A stretch of DNA of 64,000 nucleotides from Nitratireductor sp. (lineage in GTDB: Bacteria; Pseudomonadota; Alphaproteobacteria; Rhizobiales; Rhizobiaceae). This document shows positions 32,989 through 42,273 of this stretch, in pieces. The stretch lies in assembly GCA_020637805.1 (NCBI GenBank), contig JACKJU010000001.1, positions 124,001 through 188,000 of the forward strand, written 5' to 3'. The position numbers and the translations under genes are program-made. The number at the start of each line of letters is the position of its first letter. Within the stretch, counting starts at the first letter, position 1. The notes beneath the pieces were generated by a model. The model saw nothing but the letters and a program-made list of their open reading frames with translations, was not told the origin of the DNA and ran no database searches.

Positions 32989-35352
32989 TCAATCCCGCGT
33001 CTTCAATACAGCAACCAGGTCGGCACGGTCCATTTCACGTTTGACCAGCCAACCGGAAACGAGCGCGGCTGCAATCACTGCAACCGCTGCCACACCGTAG
33101 CTCTCCGGCGTGTGGACCTGCGGGACCTGGTACAGGTCGTTTGAGAAGCCGGCAACCATGAGCCTGTTGAGGTAGGTTCCAGCCAGTGCACCAGCCGGCA
33201 AGGCTACAAGGATCACGATTGCCAATTCTCCCAGGAGAACAAATGCCGTCTCTGCCCGGGTGAAACCGATTACCCGCAGGCCCGCCAGATCGCGGGCGCG
33301 CTCGGAATATCCGATCCGCGCGGTATTGTAGACTATGCCGAAGGTAATGATTCCCGCGATCAGCGCCATGACATAACGCACGGCCCCTGCCCCTTCGTCC
33401 ATCTGCCGCTGGAAAGCCGCCTGAGCATTTGCCTTGACGCTGACACCGGCGACGCCCGGAAGCTCCTTGAGCCTTGCGTAGATCCGGTTGGTTTGTGCGC
33501 TGTCAACCCGAAGGTAGGCGGCGGATACGCGGCGCGGTTCACCGATGGCGCGGTTCAGGGCTTCCATGTCCATGTAGGCCGGAGACCCCATCAATGTTTC
33601 TGCTACACCGGATACGGGCAGTTCCAGAACGGGACGTGCGCCCTCTTTCACATCCAGCACGATCCTGTCTCCAGGCGATATGCCGAGAATGCGCGCCAGG
33701 CCCTTGCCCAGGACGACACCGTTTTCTGGCAGTTCGATCCTGGCGAGGGAGGTATCCAGGACGCGGTTGAGCCGCGGCGAAGGCGCGATGCCGAACACGG
33801 CGCTGCGGTAGGCAGCAAGGCCGTTCCTGAACTCCACGGAAACGATGCGAACCGGCTCGGCTTCGAGAACGCCCTCGATGGAGGCCAGTTCATGGAGCAC
33901 CTTCATGCCCTGTGGATGGGTGAAGGTAACCGTGAGATCGCTTCTGTCCATCACGTTGAAACTCACGTCAACCGTCCGGTCGAAGCCGTTGAATACCAGG
34001 AGCATCGAGACTGACAGTGCCATTCCGGCCGCGACGCCGACTACTGCACCTGCCATGCGTACAGGCTCGCGGAGCATCCGGCGCACAACCATGCGTGCGG
34101 GCTGGTCAAGCCATCGCCTCATCCAGGCGGGCATGATGGCAAGCCTGGAAAAATCGGTCGGCGACGGCGGGCGCATGGCGGTTGCAGGTGTGAGCGCAAA
34201 GACCTTTCTCAACACAAACAGACTGCCTGCCGAGGCGGCGGCAATGCTTGTGGCCATGCCTATGGCGAAGGACGCCGGGTCGACCTTGAACACGAGGAAG
34301 GGAAACTTGAAGTATTGCAGGTAGACCCCGACCATGGCCCTGCCCGCAAGAATTCCCAACAGGCATCCCGAAAGTGCGCCGACGATCGCGACGATCAGGA
34401 CGAACTTGAAATAATGCCACCCGGTTTCAAGATCGGTGTATCCGAATGCCTTGACGAGACCGATTTCCTCGCGTTCGGCCTGCACCATGCGCAGGATCAC
34501 GATGTAAAGAAGAAAGGCGGCGACGGCCAGGAAGATCGGGGGCACCATGGTTCCCGTTCGGCGCAGCTGCTTTATCTCCTCGCTGACGAAACGGTTCGAT
34601 GCCTGTTCCTCGACACCGTAGGCGCCCCTGCCGCCATAGCGATCAAGAATGCGGTCCGCTGCGGCCATTACCGACTTGGCGCTTGCGCCGCGCGACAGGC
34701 CGACCACCACCTCGTTGAAGGCTCCCTTCATGTCGAATGCAGCGGCCATGGCGTCATGATTGAGCCAGATGACCGCGAAGCGGCTGTCGTCGGGGATCAT
34801 CTCTCCAGGTGCCGTGGTGTAGAGAAACTCTGGCGATCCGGCCAGTCCTGCAATCGTGAACCGGTGCCGCGCACCGTTCATGGTTGCCGAAAATCCGTCG
34901 CCCGGCTTGAGCCCGTGGGCATTTGCGAAAGCCGTCAGGAGGAGAATTTCCTCCGGCCGCGTCCTGTCCGGCATTCGGCCGCTGGCAAGGTGCACCACGT
35001 TGAGTTTCTGGCCGCCAAACTGTGGCAGCGAAACAGCCTGCGCCCGGATCGGAAGGTCTTCACCTTCAATATCCACGAGCGCGCTGCCGATTATTCGGGC
35101 CTCTGCCAGTGCAACGCCCGGGAGTTCGGCAATCCGTTGCACTGTCCGCTCTGGTGCACGGGTCAGCGAAACGAAAATGTCTGCGAGGCGGTATCGCTCG
35201 AAATATGCACGCTTGGTCTCTTCAAGCGAGTTCATCAAACCGGACATCATCACCAGTAGCAGCACGCCAACTGCTATTACGGCAGCGATGGCAGCCGTTT
35301 GCCCCTTCATCCGCCAAAGGTCGCGAAACAGTTTCCGGTCGAGGGGTGCCAT
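32989..35352 (-). CDS. FtsX-like ABC transporter permease (duplicated, YbbP-like)
   Basis: A 787-aa inner-membrane protein with two FtsX-type units. Hydrophobic segments occur near residues 18-38, 265-290, 315-340 and 365-385, again near 435-460, and a last group of three at about 670-780. Large extracytoplasmic domains of about 220 and 210 residues lie between them. This two-unit layout is that of YbbP-type or LolC/E-like mechanotransmission (type VII) exporters rather than single-unit DevC or MacB. These systems move lipids, lipoproteins, peptides or drugs from the outer leaflet or periplasm; the substrate here is unknown. Between ATPase and adaptor genes, 10-12 bases apart. Confidence 0.88.
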   Translation of the reverse strand: MAPLDRKLFRDLWRMKGQTAAIAAVIAVGVLLLVMMSGLMNSLEETKRAYFERYRLADIFVSLTRAPERTVQRIAELPGVALAEARIIGSALVDIEGEDLPIRAQAVSLPQFGGQKLNVVHLASGRMPDRTRPEEILLLTAFANAHGLKPGDGFSATMNGARHRFTIAGLAGSPEFLYTTAPGEMIPDDSRFAVIWLNHDAMAAAFDMKGAFNEVVVGLSRGASAKSVMAAADRILDRYGGRGAYGVEEQASNRFVSEEIKQLRRTGTMVPPIFLAVAAFLLYIVILRMVQAEREEIGLVKAFGYTDLETGWHYFKFVLIVAIVGALSGCLLGILAGRAMVGVYLQYFKFPFLVFKVDPASFAIGMATSIAAASAGSLFVLRKVFALTPATAMRPPSPTDFSRLAIMPAWMRRWLDQPARMVVRRMLREPVRMAGAVVGVAAGMALSVSMLLVFNGFDRTVDVSFNVMDRSDLTVTFTHPQGMKVLHELASIEGVLEAEPVRIVSVEFRNGLAAYRSAVFGIAPSPRLNRVLDTSLARIELPENGVVLGKGLARILGISPGDRIVLDVKEGARPVLELPVSGVAETLMGSPAYMDMEALNRAIGEPRRVSAAYLRVDSAQTNRIYARLKELPGVAGVSVKANAQAAFQRQMDEGAGAVRYVMALIAGIITFGIVYNTARIGYSERARDLAGLRVIGFTRAETAFVLLGELAIVILVALPAGALAGTYLNRLMVAGFSNDLYQVPQVHTPESYGVAAVAVIAAALVSGWLVKREMDRADLVAVLKTRD

Positions 35353-35364
35353 GTCCGCTCCCCG

Positions 35365-36117
35365 TTACCAGTGAATCTCGGACGCCTTGCGGCGTTCGTC
35401 GTTGACCGTGATTTCACGGATTGCGCCATCGGCAAAATGAATGACACGGTCGGCCATTGCGCCAGTGGCGGCGGCGTGGGTGACAATCAGAACCGTTGCG
35501 CCGGCATTGACGTTGATGTCGCTGATGACCTGAAGGACAGACTGGCCGGTCTTGCTGTCCAACGCGCCGGTCGGTTCGTCGCAGAACAGGACGGTGGGGC
35601 GCTTTGCCACCGCTCTTGCAATTGCAACACGCTGCTGTTCGCCGCCTGAAAGCTGTGACGGGAAGTGATGTGCCCTTTCGCGCAGTCCAACCAGTTCCAG
35701 CGCCTCGTCCGGGCTCATCGGATCGCTTGCGATCTCGGTGACCAGTTCGACATTTTCGCGCGCGGTTAGGCTGGGCATGAGGTTGTAGAACTGGAACACG
35801 AAACCCACGTGGTCTCGGCGGTAACGGGTGAGTTCGCGGTCGCTCATCAGGCACAGGTCCGAACCGAGGAAGAGCGCCTCTCCGCCTGATGCGCGATCAA
35901 GACCGCCCAGAATATTGAGCAGGGTCGACTTGCCGCTTCCCGATGGCCCGAGAAGCACTGCGATCTCTCCCTTTGGTATTTCAAGATCGACGCCACGGAG
36001 CGCGTGCACGGCGGTGTGACCTTCGCCATAGGTCTTGACGAGTTTGCGCGTGGCGAAAGCTGGAACGGCTGATGTCAACAGAGTCTCCGGTAGCATGTGC
36101 GGCAATTCTGGCCGCAT
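35365..36117 (-). CDS. ABC transporter ATPase (LolD/MacB/YbbA type)
   Basis: A 250-aa ATPase of the MacB/LolD clade. Walker A GPSGSGKST is near residue 57, the Q-loop region GFVFQFYNLMPSLTARENV is typical of this clade, the signature is LSGGEQQRVAIARA and Walker B is VLFCDEPTGALD. It powers the FtsX-like permease encoded 12 bases downstream; with the HlyD protein this makes a three-gene export system. An alternative start (MLPETLLTS) lies 7 codons in. The 159-base gap upstream to tRNA-Ser should contain the operon promoter. Confidence 0.92.
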   Translation of the reverse strand: MRPELPHMLPETLLTSAVPAFATRKLVKTYGEGHTAVHALRGVDLEIPKGEIAVLLGPSGSGKSTLLNILGGLDRASGGEALFLGSDLCLMSDRELTRYRRDHVGFVFQFYNLMPSLTARENVELVTEIASDPMSPDEALELVGLRERAHHFPSQLSGGEQQRVAIARAVAKRPTVLFCDEPTGALDSKTGQSVLQVISDINVNAGATVLIVTHAAATGAMADRVIHFADGAIREITVNDERRKASEIHW

Positions 36118-36276
36118 GGAGCGCGCGCGAACATGATCTGGCGCAAATGTCCATCATAACTGCGGGATCGTCGCGACGCCACATAAGCTCAATGTCTGCG
36201 AGGTCTTGCAAAGGCGGTCAAAATCAAGCATTAGCGTTTTCGTCAACCGGCCGGGCCCCCATGCCCGGTGGCTTCC

Positions 36277-36366
<90 letters not shown>

Positions 36367-36718
36367 TTTTTTCGCTAACGGCGGTTTCACTCCGCTCAAC
36401 GCCTCAGCGGTGGCGTTTTGCCAGACGGTCGCGCAGCCACGGTTCGCGTAGGCGAGTTCTAACTTCGTCCCGCCCCCTCTGCCTTTCCTTCTACATTTCA
36501 CGCCGGTTGGCGCGTTGCTCACGGATCCAAGGTGGTGATTTGAGCAGCCGATGCACCGGGCGTCGCATTGACCAAGTTTGAGATGCTTGAGCAACTTTGC
36601 AGACGCTCGGTAATTGACAGCCACGCAATCTCCTGAATAGCATAACCCTTATTGTATGAGTATTGGGTCCGGTCGCCGATATCCAGACAAGTTGAAGGAA
36701 ATGCCGTGGGAGGCTCGG
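36367..36718 (+). other. Gap between tRNA-Ser and the GntR gene
   Basis: About 350 bases with no convincing gene. The minus-strand frame across this region and the tRNA encodes the well-known artefact peptide GWDSNPRYACTHAG, which is antisense tRNA-Ser, so it was discarded. No direct repeat of the tRNA 3' end was noticed nearby, so there is no sign of a tRNA-integrated island by eye. The last 60 bases precede the regulator and probably hold its promoter. Confidence 0.5.
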
Positions 36719-37486
36719 GTGTTCCAGACGACGGTCAACAGCCGTACATTTTCGCGCAGAAGTCTTCATGGACAGGTGGCGCACAAGATCGCGATGAGGA
36801 TCATCTCCGGGGAAATCAATCCCGGGGATTACCTGTCGACCGAGGAGGCCGCCAGTTCCGATCTCAAGATCAGCCGGACTGCCTATCGTGAGGCCTTGAA
36901 GGTGCTGGCGGCAAAAGGCCTCGTCGAATCCCGACCGAAAACCGGTACCCGTGTCCGCTCGCGCTCGGAATGGAACATGCTCGATCCGGACCTGCTTGCC
37001 TGGAGTTTTGAAACCGGACCAAGCGAAACATTCGCAAGGTCACTTTTCGAGTTTCGCCAGATCATCGAACCGGCAGCCGCAGCAATTGCCGCCGAGCGGG
37101 CCGATGCGGACGAAATTCGCACCATGAAGAATGCCATTGAAGCCATGAAGTCGGCAGGCGAAGACCATCTGCAATGGGTCGAGGCTGACCTCGCCTTTCA
37201 TCTTTCGGTCCTCGAAGCCACGCACAACGAACTTCTCACTTCGTTCGGCTACCTGGTCGAGTCGGCGCTGGCGCAGAGCTTCGAGCTGTCGGATCGCAAG
37301 CCCGGTGCCCGCAACCTTTCCCTGCCGCGCCATGTCCAACTCTATGAATTCATTGCCGCGCGCGACAGCGCAGGCGCCCAGTCGACCATGCTGCAGCTTC
37401 TGAAGGAAGCGCGCCGCGATCTGGAGGACGTCATTTCGGCCGGTATCCCGGCGCGAACGAACCGGAAGAGGAATCCGGTTGCATAG
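36719..37486 (+). CDS. GntR-family transcriptional regulator (FadR/FCD subfamily)
   Basis: A 255-aa DNA-binding regulator. The winged helix-turn-helix (about residues 15-80) has the GntR pattern VAHKIAMRIISGEINPGDYL and LKISRTAYREALKVLAAKGLVESRPKTGT in shorter blocks. An FCD domain follows (about 100-235) with the metal/ligand residues in EADLAFHLSVLEATHN. The ligand is usually an organic or sugar acid. GTG at 36719 is preferred, with GGAGG 5 bases upstream; ATGs at 36701 and 36656 lack well-placed sites. It is 41 bases upstream of the sugar ABC importer genes on the same strand and most likely controls them. Confidence 0.88.
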   Translation: MFQTTVNSRTFSRRSLHGQVAHKIAMRIISGEINPGDYLSTEEAASSDLKISRTAYREALKVLAAKGLVESRPKTGTRVRSRSEWNMLDPDLLAWSFETGPSETFARSLFEFRQIIEPAAAAIAAERADADEIRTMKNAIEAMKSAGEDHLQWVEADLAFHLSVLEATHNELLTSFGYLVESALAQSFELSDRKPGARNLSLPRHVQLYEFIAARDSAGAQSTMLQLLKEARRDLEDVISAGIPARTNRKRNPVA

Positions 37487-37527
37487 GCGGGCCAAAGTCC
37501 GTTTCAACACACCACAGGAGGAGAATA

Positions 37528-38538
37528 ATGTTGAAGAAGCACATGATCGCATTGGCAACGGCAGCAGTGACGCTCGCCGTTGTTCCGGCTCACGCCGACA
37601 CTTCGGGCAAGAAGATTGCCCTTTCCAACAACTACGCCGGCAATTCCTGGCGCCAGTCCATGCTGAAGAGCTGGGAAAAGGTCACAAGCAAGGCTGTCTC
37701 GGACGGCGTTGTCGCAGAAGCCCCCGCCTTCACCACGGCTGAAAACCAGGTGACCGAACAGGCATCCCAGATCCAGAACCTGATCCGAGGGTTACGACGC
37801 CATCGTCATCAACGCTGCATCTCCCTGACGCCCTGAACGGCGCGGTCAAACAGGCATGTGACGCCGGTATCGTCGTTGTTTCGTTCGACAGCATCGATGA
37901 CGGAGCCTTGCGCATACCGCATCGCGGTGGACTTCTGGCGGATGGGCGAAATCCAGGTCGATTATCTTGCCAACAAGATGGCTGATGGCGGCAACTTGCT
38001 GGAGATCTCGCGGTCTGGCGGGCGTTTCGTCGATGACGAAATTTCAGCCGGTATCCACAAGGGCGTCGAGAACCACAATCAGTTCAAGATCGTCGGCTCC
38101 GTTCATGGCGACTGGGCACAGGACGTGGCACAGAAGGCCGTTGCCGGCATTCTGCCCTCGCTTCCGGAGATCAAGGCTGTCGTGACCCAGGGTGGAGACG
38201 GCTACGGTGCAGCCCAGGCATTCAAGGCCGCGGGACGCCCGACGCCAACCATCATCATGGGCAACCGCCAGGACGAGCTTGCCTGGTGGAAAGAGCAGAA
38301 GGACGCCAATGGCTATGAAACCATGTCGGTGTCCATTGCACCGGGTGTTTCCACCCTCGCCTTCTGGGTTGCACAGATGATCCTCGACGGACAGGAAGTG
38401 CCGCATGACCTGGTCGTTCCGTTCCTGCAGATCGATCAGGACAACCTCGAAGAAAACCTCGCCAATACCGAGGAAGGCGGCGTCGCCAATGTGGAATATT
38501 CCCTTGATGACGCCAAGGCTGTTGTCGCCGGCAAGTAA
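37528..38538 (+). pseudogene. Sugar-type ABC substrate-binding protein, broken by frameshifts
   Basis: A periplasmic binding protein of the ribose/autoinducer type (Peripla_BP_4). It begins with a clear signal peptide (MLKKHMIALATAAVTLAVVP, cleavage after AHA) after GGAGGAG. The protein reads through three phases: frame 1 to NLI at 37785, then GYDAIVINAASP in the next frame to 37825, then DALNGAVKQACDAGIVVVSF in the third to about 37896, then back to frame 1 from TEPCAYRIAVDF to the stop. Each change is +1 (or -2), so the net phase is restored. Without the shifts the protein would be about 335 aa and complete. Either sequence errors or real decay; both fit. Confidence 0.85.
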
Positions 38539-38559
38539 GGCGGCACTTTGGGGGACAGC

Positions 38560-40036
38560 ATGAGCGTATCCGGTAATGATATCGTCACCCTGCGTGGCGT
38601 CGCCAAGTCCTACGGCGCGGTTCGCGCGCTTGGCGGCGTCGATTTCAGGGTTGGACTGGGTGAGTGCCTCGGTCTTGTCGGCCACAACGGAGCCGGCAAA
38701 GTCCACACTCATGAACGTCCTTGCCGGAACGGTCTCCTCGGATAGCGGCGCCATGGAAATTCATGGCGCCGCGATCAATGAAAAATACTCTGTGGCGGTG
38801 GCCAATTCCAGGGGCATACGATGCGTGTTCCAGGAACTCTCGCTATGTCCCAATCTGACGGTTGCCGAGAACGCGCAGATCATCCACCCGTCGCTGAAAG
38901 GGTTCGGCTGGCGCAAACGGGCAGACGCGCTGATTAAGGCAAAGCTGGACGAGATCTTTCCGGGCCACGGCATTGATGGCGATGACCTTGTAGGCGACCT
39001 CTCCATTGGCAAGCGGCAGATGGTGGAGATCGCACGCGCTTTCACAGTCACTGCGCAGTCTCTTCATCTTGTCATTCTGGATGAACCCACCTCCTCGCTG
39101 GACGTCGTGACGGCCGGCCAGTTGCTGGCCTATATCCGCAAGAGCGTGGAAGGCGGCACTAGCTGCATCCTGATTTCTCACGTTCTGGGCGAAATTCTCG
39201 ACTATGCCGACCGCATCGTCGTCATGAAGGACGGCAGGGTCGTGGCCGAACGCGCGGCATCTGAATTCGATCGCGACAGTCTCGTGGCCGCGATGGGCAA
39301 CGTCGTCAAGGAAGCGCGTATCGAGGCGCATGAACAGCGCGAACGCGAGCGCGGCACGACGCCGGTGGTTGTCTCAGCCGTTCCGGAAAAGCAGACGGAT
39401 GGTCGCGCGCTGGTTGCCCACAAGGGGGAAATCATCGGTCTTGCAGGACTTGCCAGTCACGGACAGACGCACACGCTCCTTCAAGTCTACCAGGCGGCCG
39501 GAAAGAGCGACAAGCGCAGTCGCGTCGAGGGACCGGTGGCGCTGGTCGCCGGTGACAGGCAGACAGACGGGGTGTTTCACCTGTGGTCGATTGCCCGCAA
39601 CGTCGGCATCCGTTCCATTCGTTCCATGGTCAAATTTGGTCTCATCGATCAAGAGGCCGAACAACGCCTTGCGGACGAATGGCGCGAGCGTATCAAGATC
39701 AAGACGCCGGACATGGACAACAACATTCTCTCATTGTCTGGCGGAAACCAGCAGAAGGCTCTGTTCGCGCGTGCGCTGGGTTCTGACGCGGAAATCGTGT
39801 TGATGGACGACCCGATGCGCGGCGTCGATATCGGCACAAAGCTTGAAGTATACGACCTGATCCGTGCGGAGAGCGAACGCGGCCGCACCTTTCTTTGGTA
39901 CACCACCGAGATGGATGAATTGAACAACTGCGACCACACCTATGTTTTCCGGTCCGGGCAAATCGTGGCCGAGTTGTCGCGCAACGAACTGACCGAGGAA
40001 AAGGTTCTTCAATCCTCGTTCGAGGAAACAGCATGA
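38560..40036 (+). pseudogene. Sugar ABC transporter ATPase, frameshifted in Walker A
   Basis: A two-domain ATPase of the RbsA/XylG type (about 490 aa if repaired). Frame 1 from the ATG at 38560 encodes VTLRGVAKSYGAVRALGGVD and GLVGHNGAGK. It then loses phase at about 38699 (AAAGTCC where AAGTCC is expected), and the rest (STLMNVLAGTVSS onward) continues in the next frame to the stop. Signature LSIGKRQMVEIARAF and Walker B LVILDEPTSSLD are intact in domain 1. Domain 2 has LSGGNQQKALFARAL and VLMDDPMRGVD. A start at 38576 in the second frame would lack the proper N-terminus. It overlaps the first permease by 4 bases. Confidence 0.85.
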
Positions 40037-40974
40037 CAATCATGGAGAGAATTACCAATCCGCGCTTTCTGCGGTCAGCGCTTCCGCTTGCCTCCTTTGC
40101 GGTGCTGCTTTCCCTGATCTTCTACGTCCAGCCCCGCGCAATGAGCTATTTCGGCCTCAACCTCATGCTCCAGTATGCGGTGCCGATTGCGCTGGCCACG
40201 ATCGCGCAAATGTTCATCCTGACGGTGAACGATCTGGACCTTTCAATTGGCGCATTCGTCGGACTGACTGCCAGCATAGGTGCAACCTTGCTGGCCGATA
40301 ATCCGGTTGTTGGCGTATGCGCCCTTGCTGCCTGCGTGGCGGCATATGGTGCGATCGGCGCGCTCATTCACTGGCGCAACCTTCCCTCGATCGTCGTCAC
40401 GCTAGGCATGTCGTTCGTCTGGCTGGGTATCGCGGTCATCATTCTGCCGACGCCGGGAGGCACCTCACCCGCATGGATCAAGGCCATCATGGGTCTGAAG
40501 GTGCCCTACATCCCCTTCCCCATCATCGCCGCGGCCGTGATTGCCATCGTCGTTCAGGTCCTGCTCATGCACACCAGCTACGGGGCAACGCTTCGCGGCG
40601 CGGGCGGCAATCCGCGTGCCATCGAGCGTGCAGGCTGGTCGCTCCTCAAGATCAAGATCGTCATGTATTCTGCGGCCGGTTTCTTCGGCGTGCTGTCGGG
40701 CCTGTCGCTGATCGGGCTTACCTCTGCTGCCGACGCCCACATTGCGGATCGCTACACGCTCTATTCGATCGCCGGTGTCATCCTGGGCGGTGGTGAGTTC
40801 GTCGGGGGACGCGTATCGCCCGTCGGCGCCGTAATCGGTGCGCTGACACTCACACTCACCGGTTCGTTCCTGATTTTTCTAAAGATATCGCCCGACTGGC
40901 AGATCGGCGCACAGGGCGCGATCCTGATCGTCGTGCTGGCGCTACGGGCGCTGATCAAGCGAAGGGAGGGCTGA
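40033..40974 (+). CDS. Sugar ABC transporter permease (RbsC-like), first
   Basis: A 313-aa inner-membrane permease of the BPD_transp_2 family. It has about 8-10 hydrophobic segments, the IAQMFILTVNDLDLSIGAFVG block after the second segment, and the coupling motif GGNPRAIERAGW near residue 195. It would form the translocation pore together with the next permease. Unlike the binding-protein and ATPase genes upstream, it has no frameshift. It overlaps the ATPase by 4 bases and is followed by the second permease after 3 bases. Substrate unknown, presumably a monosaccharide or polyol. Confidence 0.9.
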   Translation: MTIMERITNPRFLRSALPLASFAVLLSLIFYVQPRAMSYFGLNLMLQYAVPIALATIAQMFILTVNDLDLSIGAFVGLTASIGATLLADNPVVGVCALAACVAAYGAIGALIHWRNLPSIVVTLGMSFVWLGIAVIILPTPGGTSPAWIKAIMGLKVPYIPFPIIAAAVIAIVVQVLLMHTSYGATLRGAGGNPRAIERAGWSLLKIKIVMYSAAGFFGVLSGLSLIGLTSAADAHIADRYTLYSIAGVILGGGEFVGGRVSPVGAVIGALTLTLTGSFLIFLKISPDWQIGAQGAILIVVLALRALIKRREG

Positions 40975-40977
40975 ACG

Positions 40978-41928
40978 ATGACCGCATTGGCAAGGACACT
41001 CGGCAGGCAGCGCTGGATCTGGGCTTATCTAGGCATGGTGGCCGTCTGGCTTGCCACAGTCACGTTCACCGGCGGCAAGGGCGGCGGCGAGATCATCACG
41101 GCGGCACTCTCGTTTGCGGCCTTCACCGTCATCGTCGGCATCGGCCAGATGTTCGTGATCACCACCGGTCCCGGCAATGTCGATCTGTCCATACCGGCAA
41201 CGATTTCTCTCTCCGGTGCCGTTGCGATGAAGTTGATGGGCGGCGACAACGCCATGCTTCTTGTCGGAATTGCTGCATCGCTCGGCTGTGGCTTCGCGGT
41301 CGGGTTGTTCAACTACATGCTGATCCGCATACTGCGCATTCCGCCGATCATCGCGACGCTTTCCTCGAGTTTTCTCATTCTGTCGACAGCCATATCATAC
41401 GGGCGCGGACTCAAGATCAAACCGCCCAGCATGCTGGCCGACTTCACCACAACACAGGTATTCGGATTTCCGGTGCTCGCGTTTTTCGTGATCCTTTTTG
41501 CAGCGATCATGGCGCTGATCCTGAACCGAACCGTGTATGGACGCGCAGTATCGGCTGTGGGTCAAAACCCGCGCGCTGCCTGGCTGGCAGGCGTTGATGT
41601 CGAGCGCATACGCTTCCGCACCTATTTGCAAAGCGCAGTTCTGGCGGCTGTGTGTGGCTTTCTTCTTGCCGGCTTTTCCGGCGGTGCATCGTTGAACATG
41701 GGAGAGGAATACCTTCTTGCCTCGATTGCTGTCGTTGTCATCGGAGGAACATCCGTCGCCGGCGGCCAGGGCAATGTTGCTGGCATCATTGGTGCCGCGA
41801 TTTTCATGTTTCTCCTGGTGACCATGCTCAACACGTTTGGAGCAAGTGCCGGAGTACGCCTGATCATGACCGGGCTTATCATCGTGGCCGTGATCACGAT
41901 TGCGGGCGGCGACAAACCGCAACGCTGA
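40978..41928 (+). CDS. Sugar ABC transporter permease (RbsC-like), second
   Basis: A 316-aa permease paralogous to the preceding one. It has the same order of blocks: VGIGQMFVITTGPGNVDLSI near residue 50, IATLSSSFLIL near 125, and the coupling helix VGQNPRAAWLAGV near 200. Both permeases are intact, which suggests a heterodimeric pore of the type seen in erythritol, xylitol or autoinducer-2 importers. It is the last gene of the operon; a strong terminator-like hairpin lies about 210 bases downstream, beyond a FadR-type palindrome. Confidence 0.9.
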   Translation: MTALARTLGRQRWIWAYLGMVAVWLATVTFTGGKGGGEIITAALSFAAFTVIVGIGQMFVITTGPGNVDLSIPATISLSGAVAMKLMGGDNAMLLVGIAASLGCGFAVGLFNYMLIRILRIPPIIATLSSSFLILSTAISYGRGLKIKPPSMLADFTTTQVFGFPVLAFFVILFAAIMALILNRTVYGRAVSAVGQNPRAAWLAGVDVERIRFRTYLQSAVLAAVCGFLLAGFSGGASLNMGEEYLLASIAVVVIGGTSVAGGQGNVAGIIGAAIFMFLLVTMLNTFGASAGVRLIMTGLIIVAVITIAGGDKPQR

Positions 41929-42068
41929 CTGCATTTCGTGGTATGGAAGGAAAAATTCCGTTGAGAAGCCTGATTTTTTTCAGGTTTGAAACATTTTTTT
42001 GAAAAATTCAGCTCCCGGAGCAGTCTTGAAATAACCGCCTGGGTTGTGCTTCGTAGGTTAGAAATCAT

Positions 42069-42085
42069 CCATTGTTGTACAATGG
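42069..42085. promoter_or_regulatory. FadR/GntR-type palindrome
   Basis: CCATTGT-TGT-ACAATGG, a perfect 7-bp dyad with a 3-base centre. The core TTGT-N3-ACAA fits the FadR-subfamily consensus TNGTNNNACNA, the subfamily of the GntR gene at 36719. It lies 141 bases after the last permease gene, not upstream of the operon, which is an unusual place for its operator. I saw no second copy by eye. Confidence 0.45.
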
Positions 42086-42137
42086 CTAATGAAGCATTGT
42101 CTCGATGTTGTTCTGACCATACCAGCAAACAACACGA

Positions 42138-42189
42138 AACCGGTGTCTTCCAAATCCCCTACCCCACTCACACTTGGAAGATGCCGGTT
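42138..42189 (+). terminator. Long hairpin with T-run
   Basis: 16-base arms (AACCGGTGTCTTCCAA and TTGGAAGATGCCGGTT) pair at all but two positions around a 20-base loop, followed on the plus strand by TTTTG. It fits an intrinsic terminator for the sugar ABC operon. It could instead end a short transcript starting in the 41.93-42.13 kb gap, since it is 210 bases past the last stop. The remainder of the gap 41929-42273 shows no gene. Confidence 0.6.
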
Positions 42190-42273
42190 TTTGTTCGTAC
42201 GCAGCTGAACGGGCCAGCTTGTCGGATCGCCGGAGCCGTGTTGCGTTGTACGCCAGCAAGTTTGTCGTCCGCT

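Noticed and set aside
37780..38705. Programmed frameshifting in the sugar ABC genes
   Set aside because: No slippery heptamer with downstream pseudoknot was evident and three shifts in 115 bases would be without precedent; error or decay is simpler.
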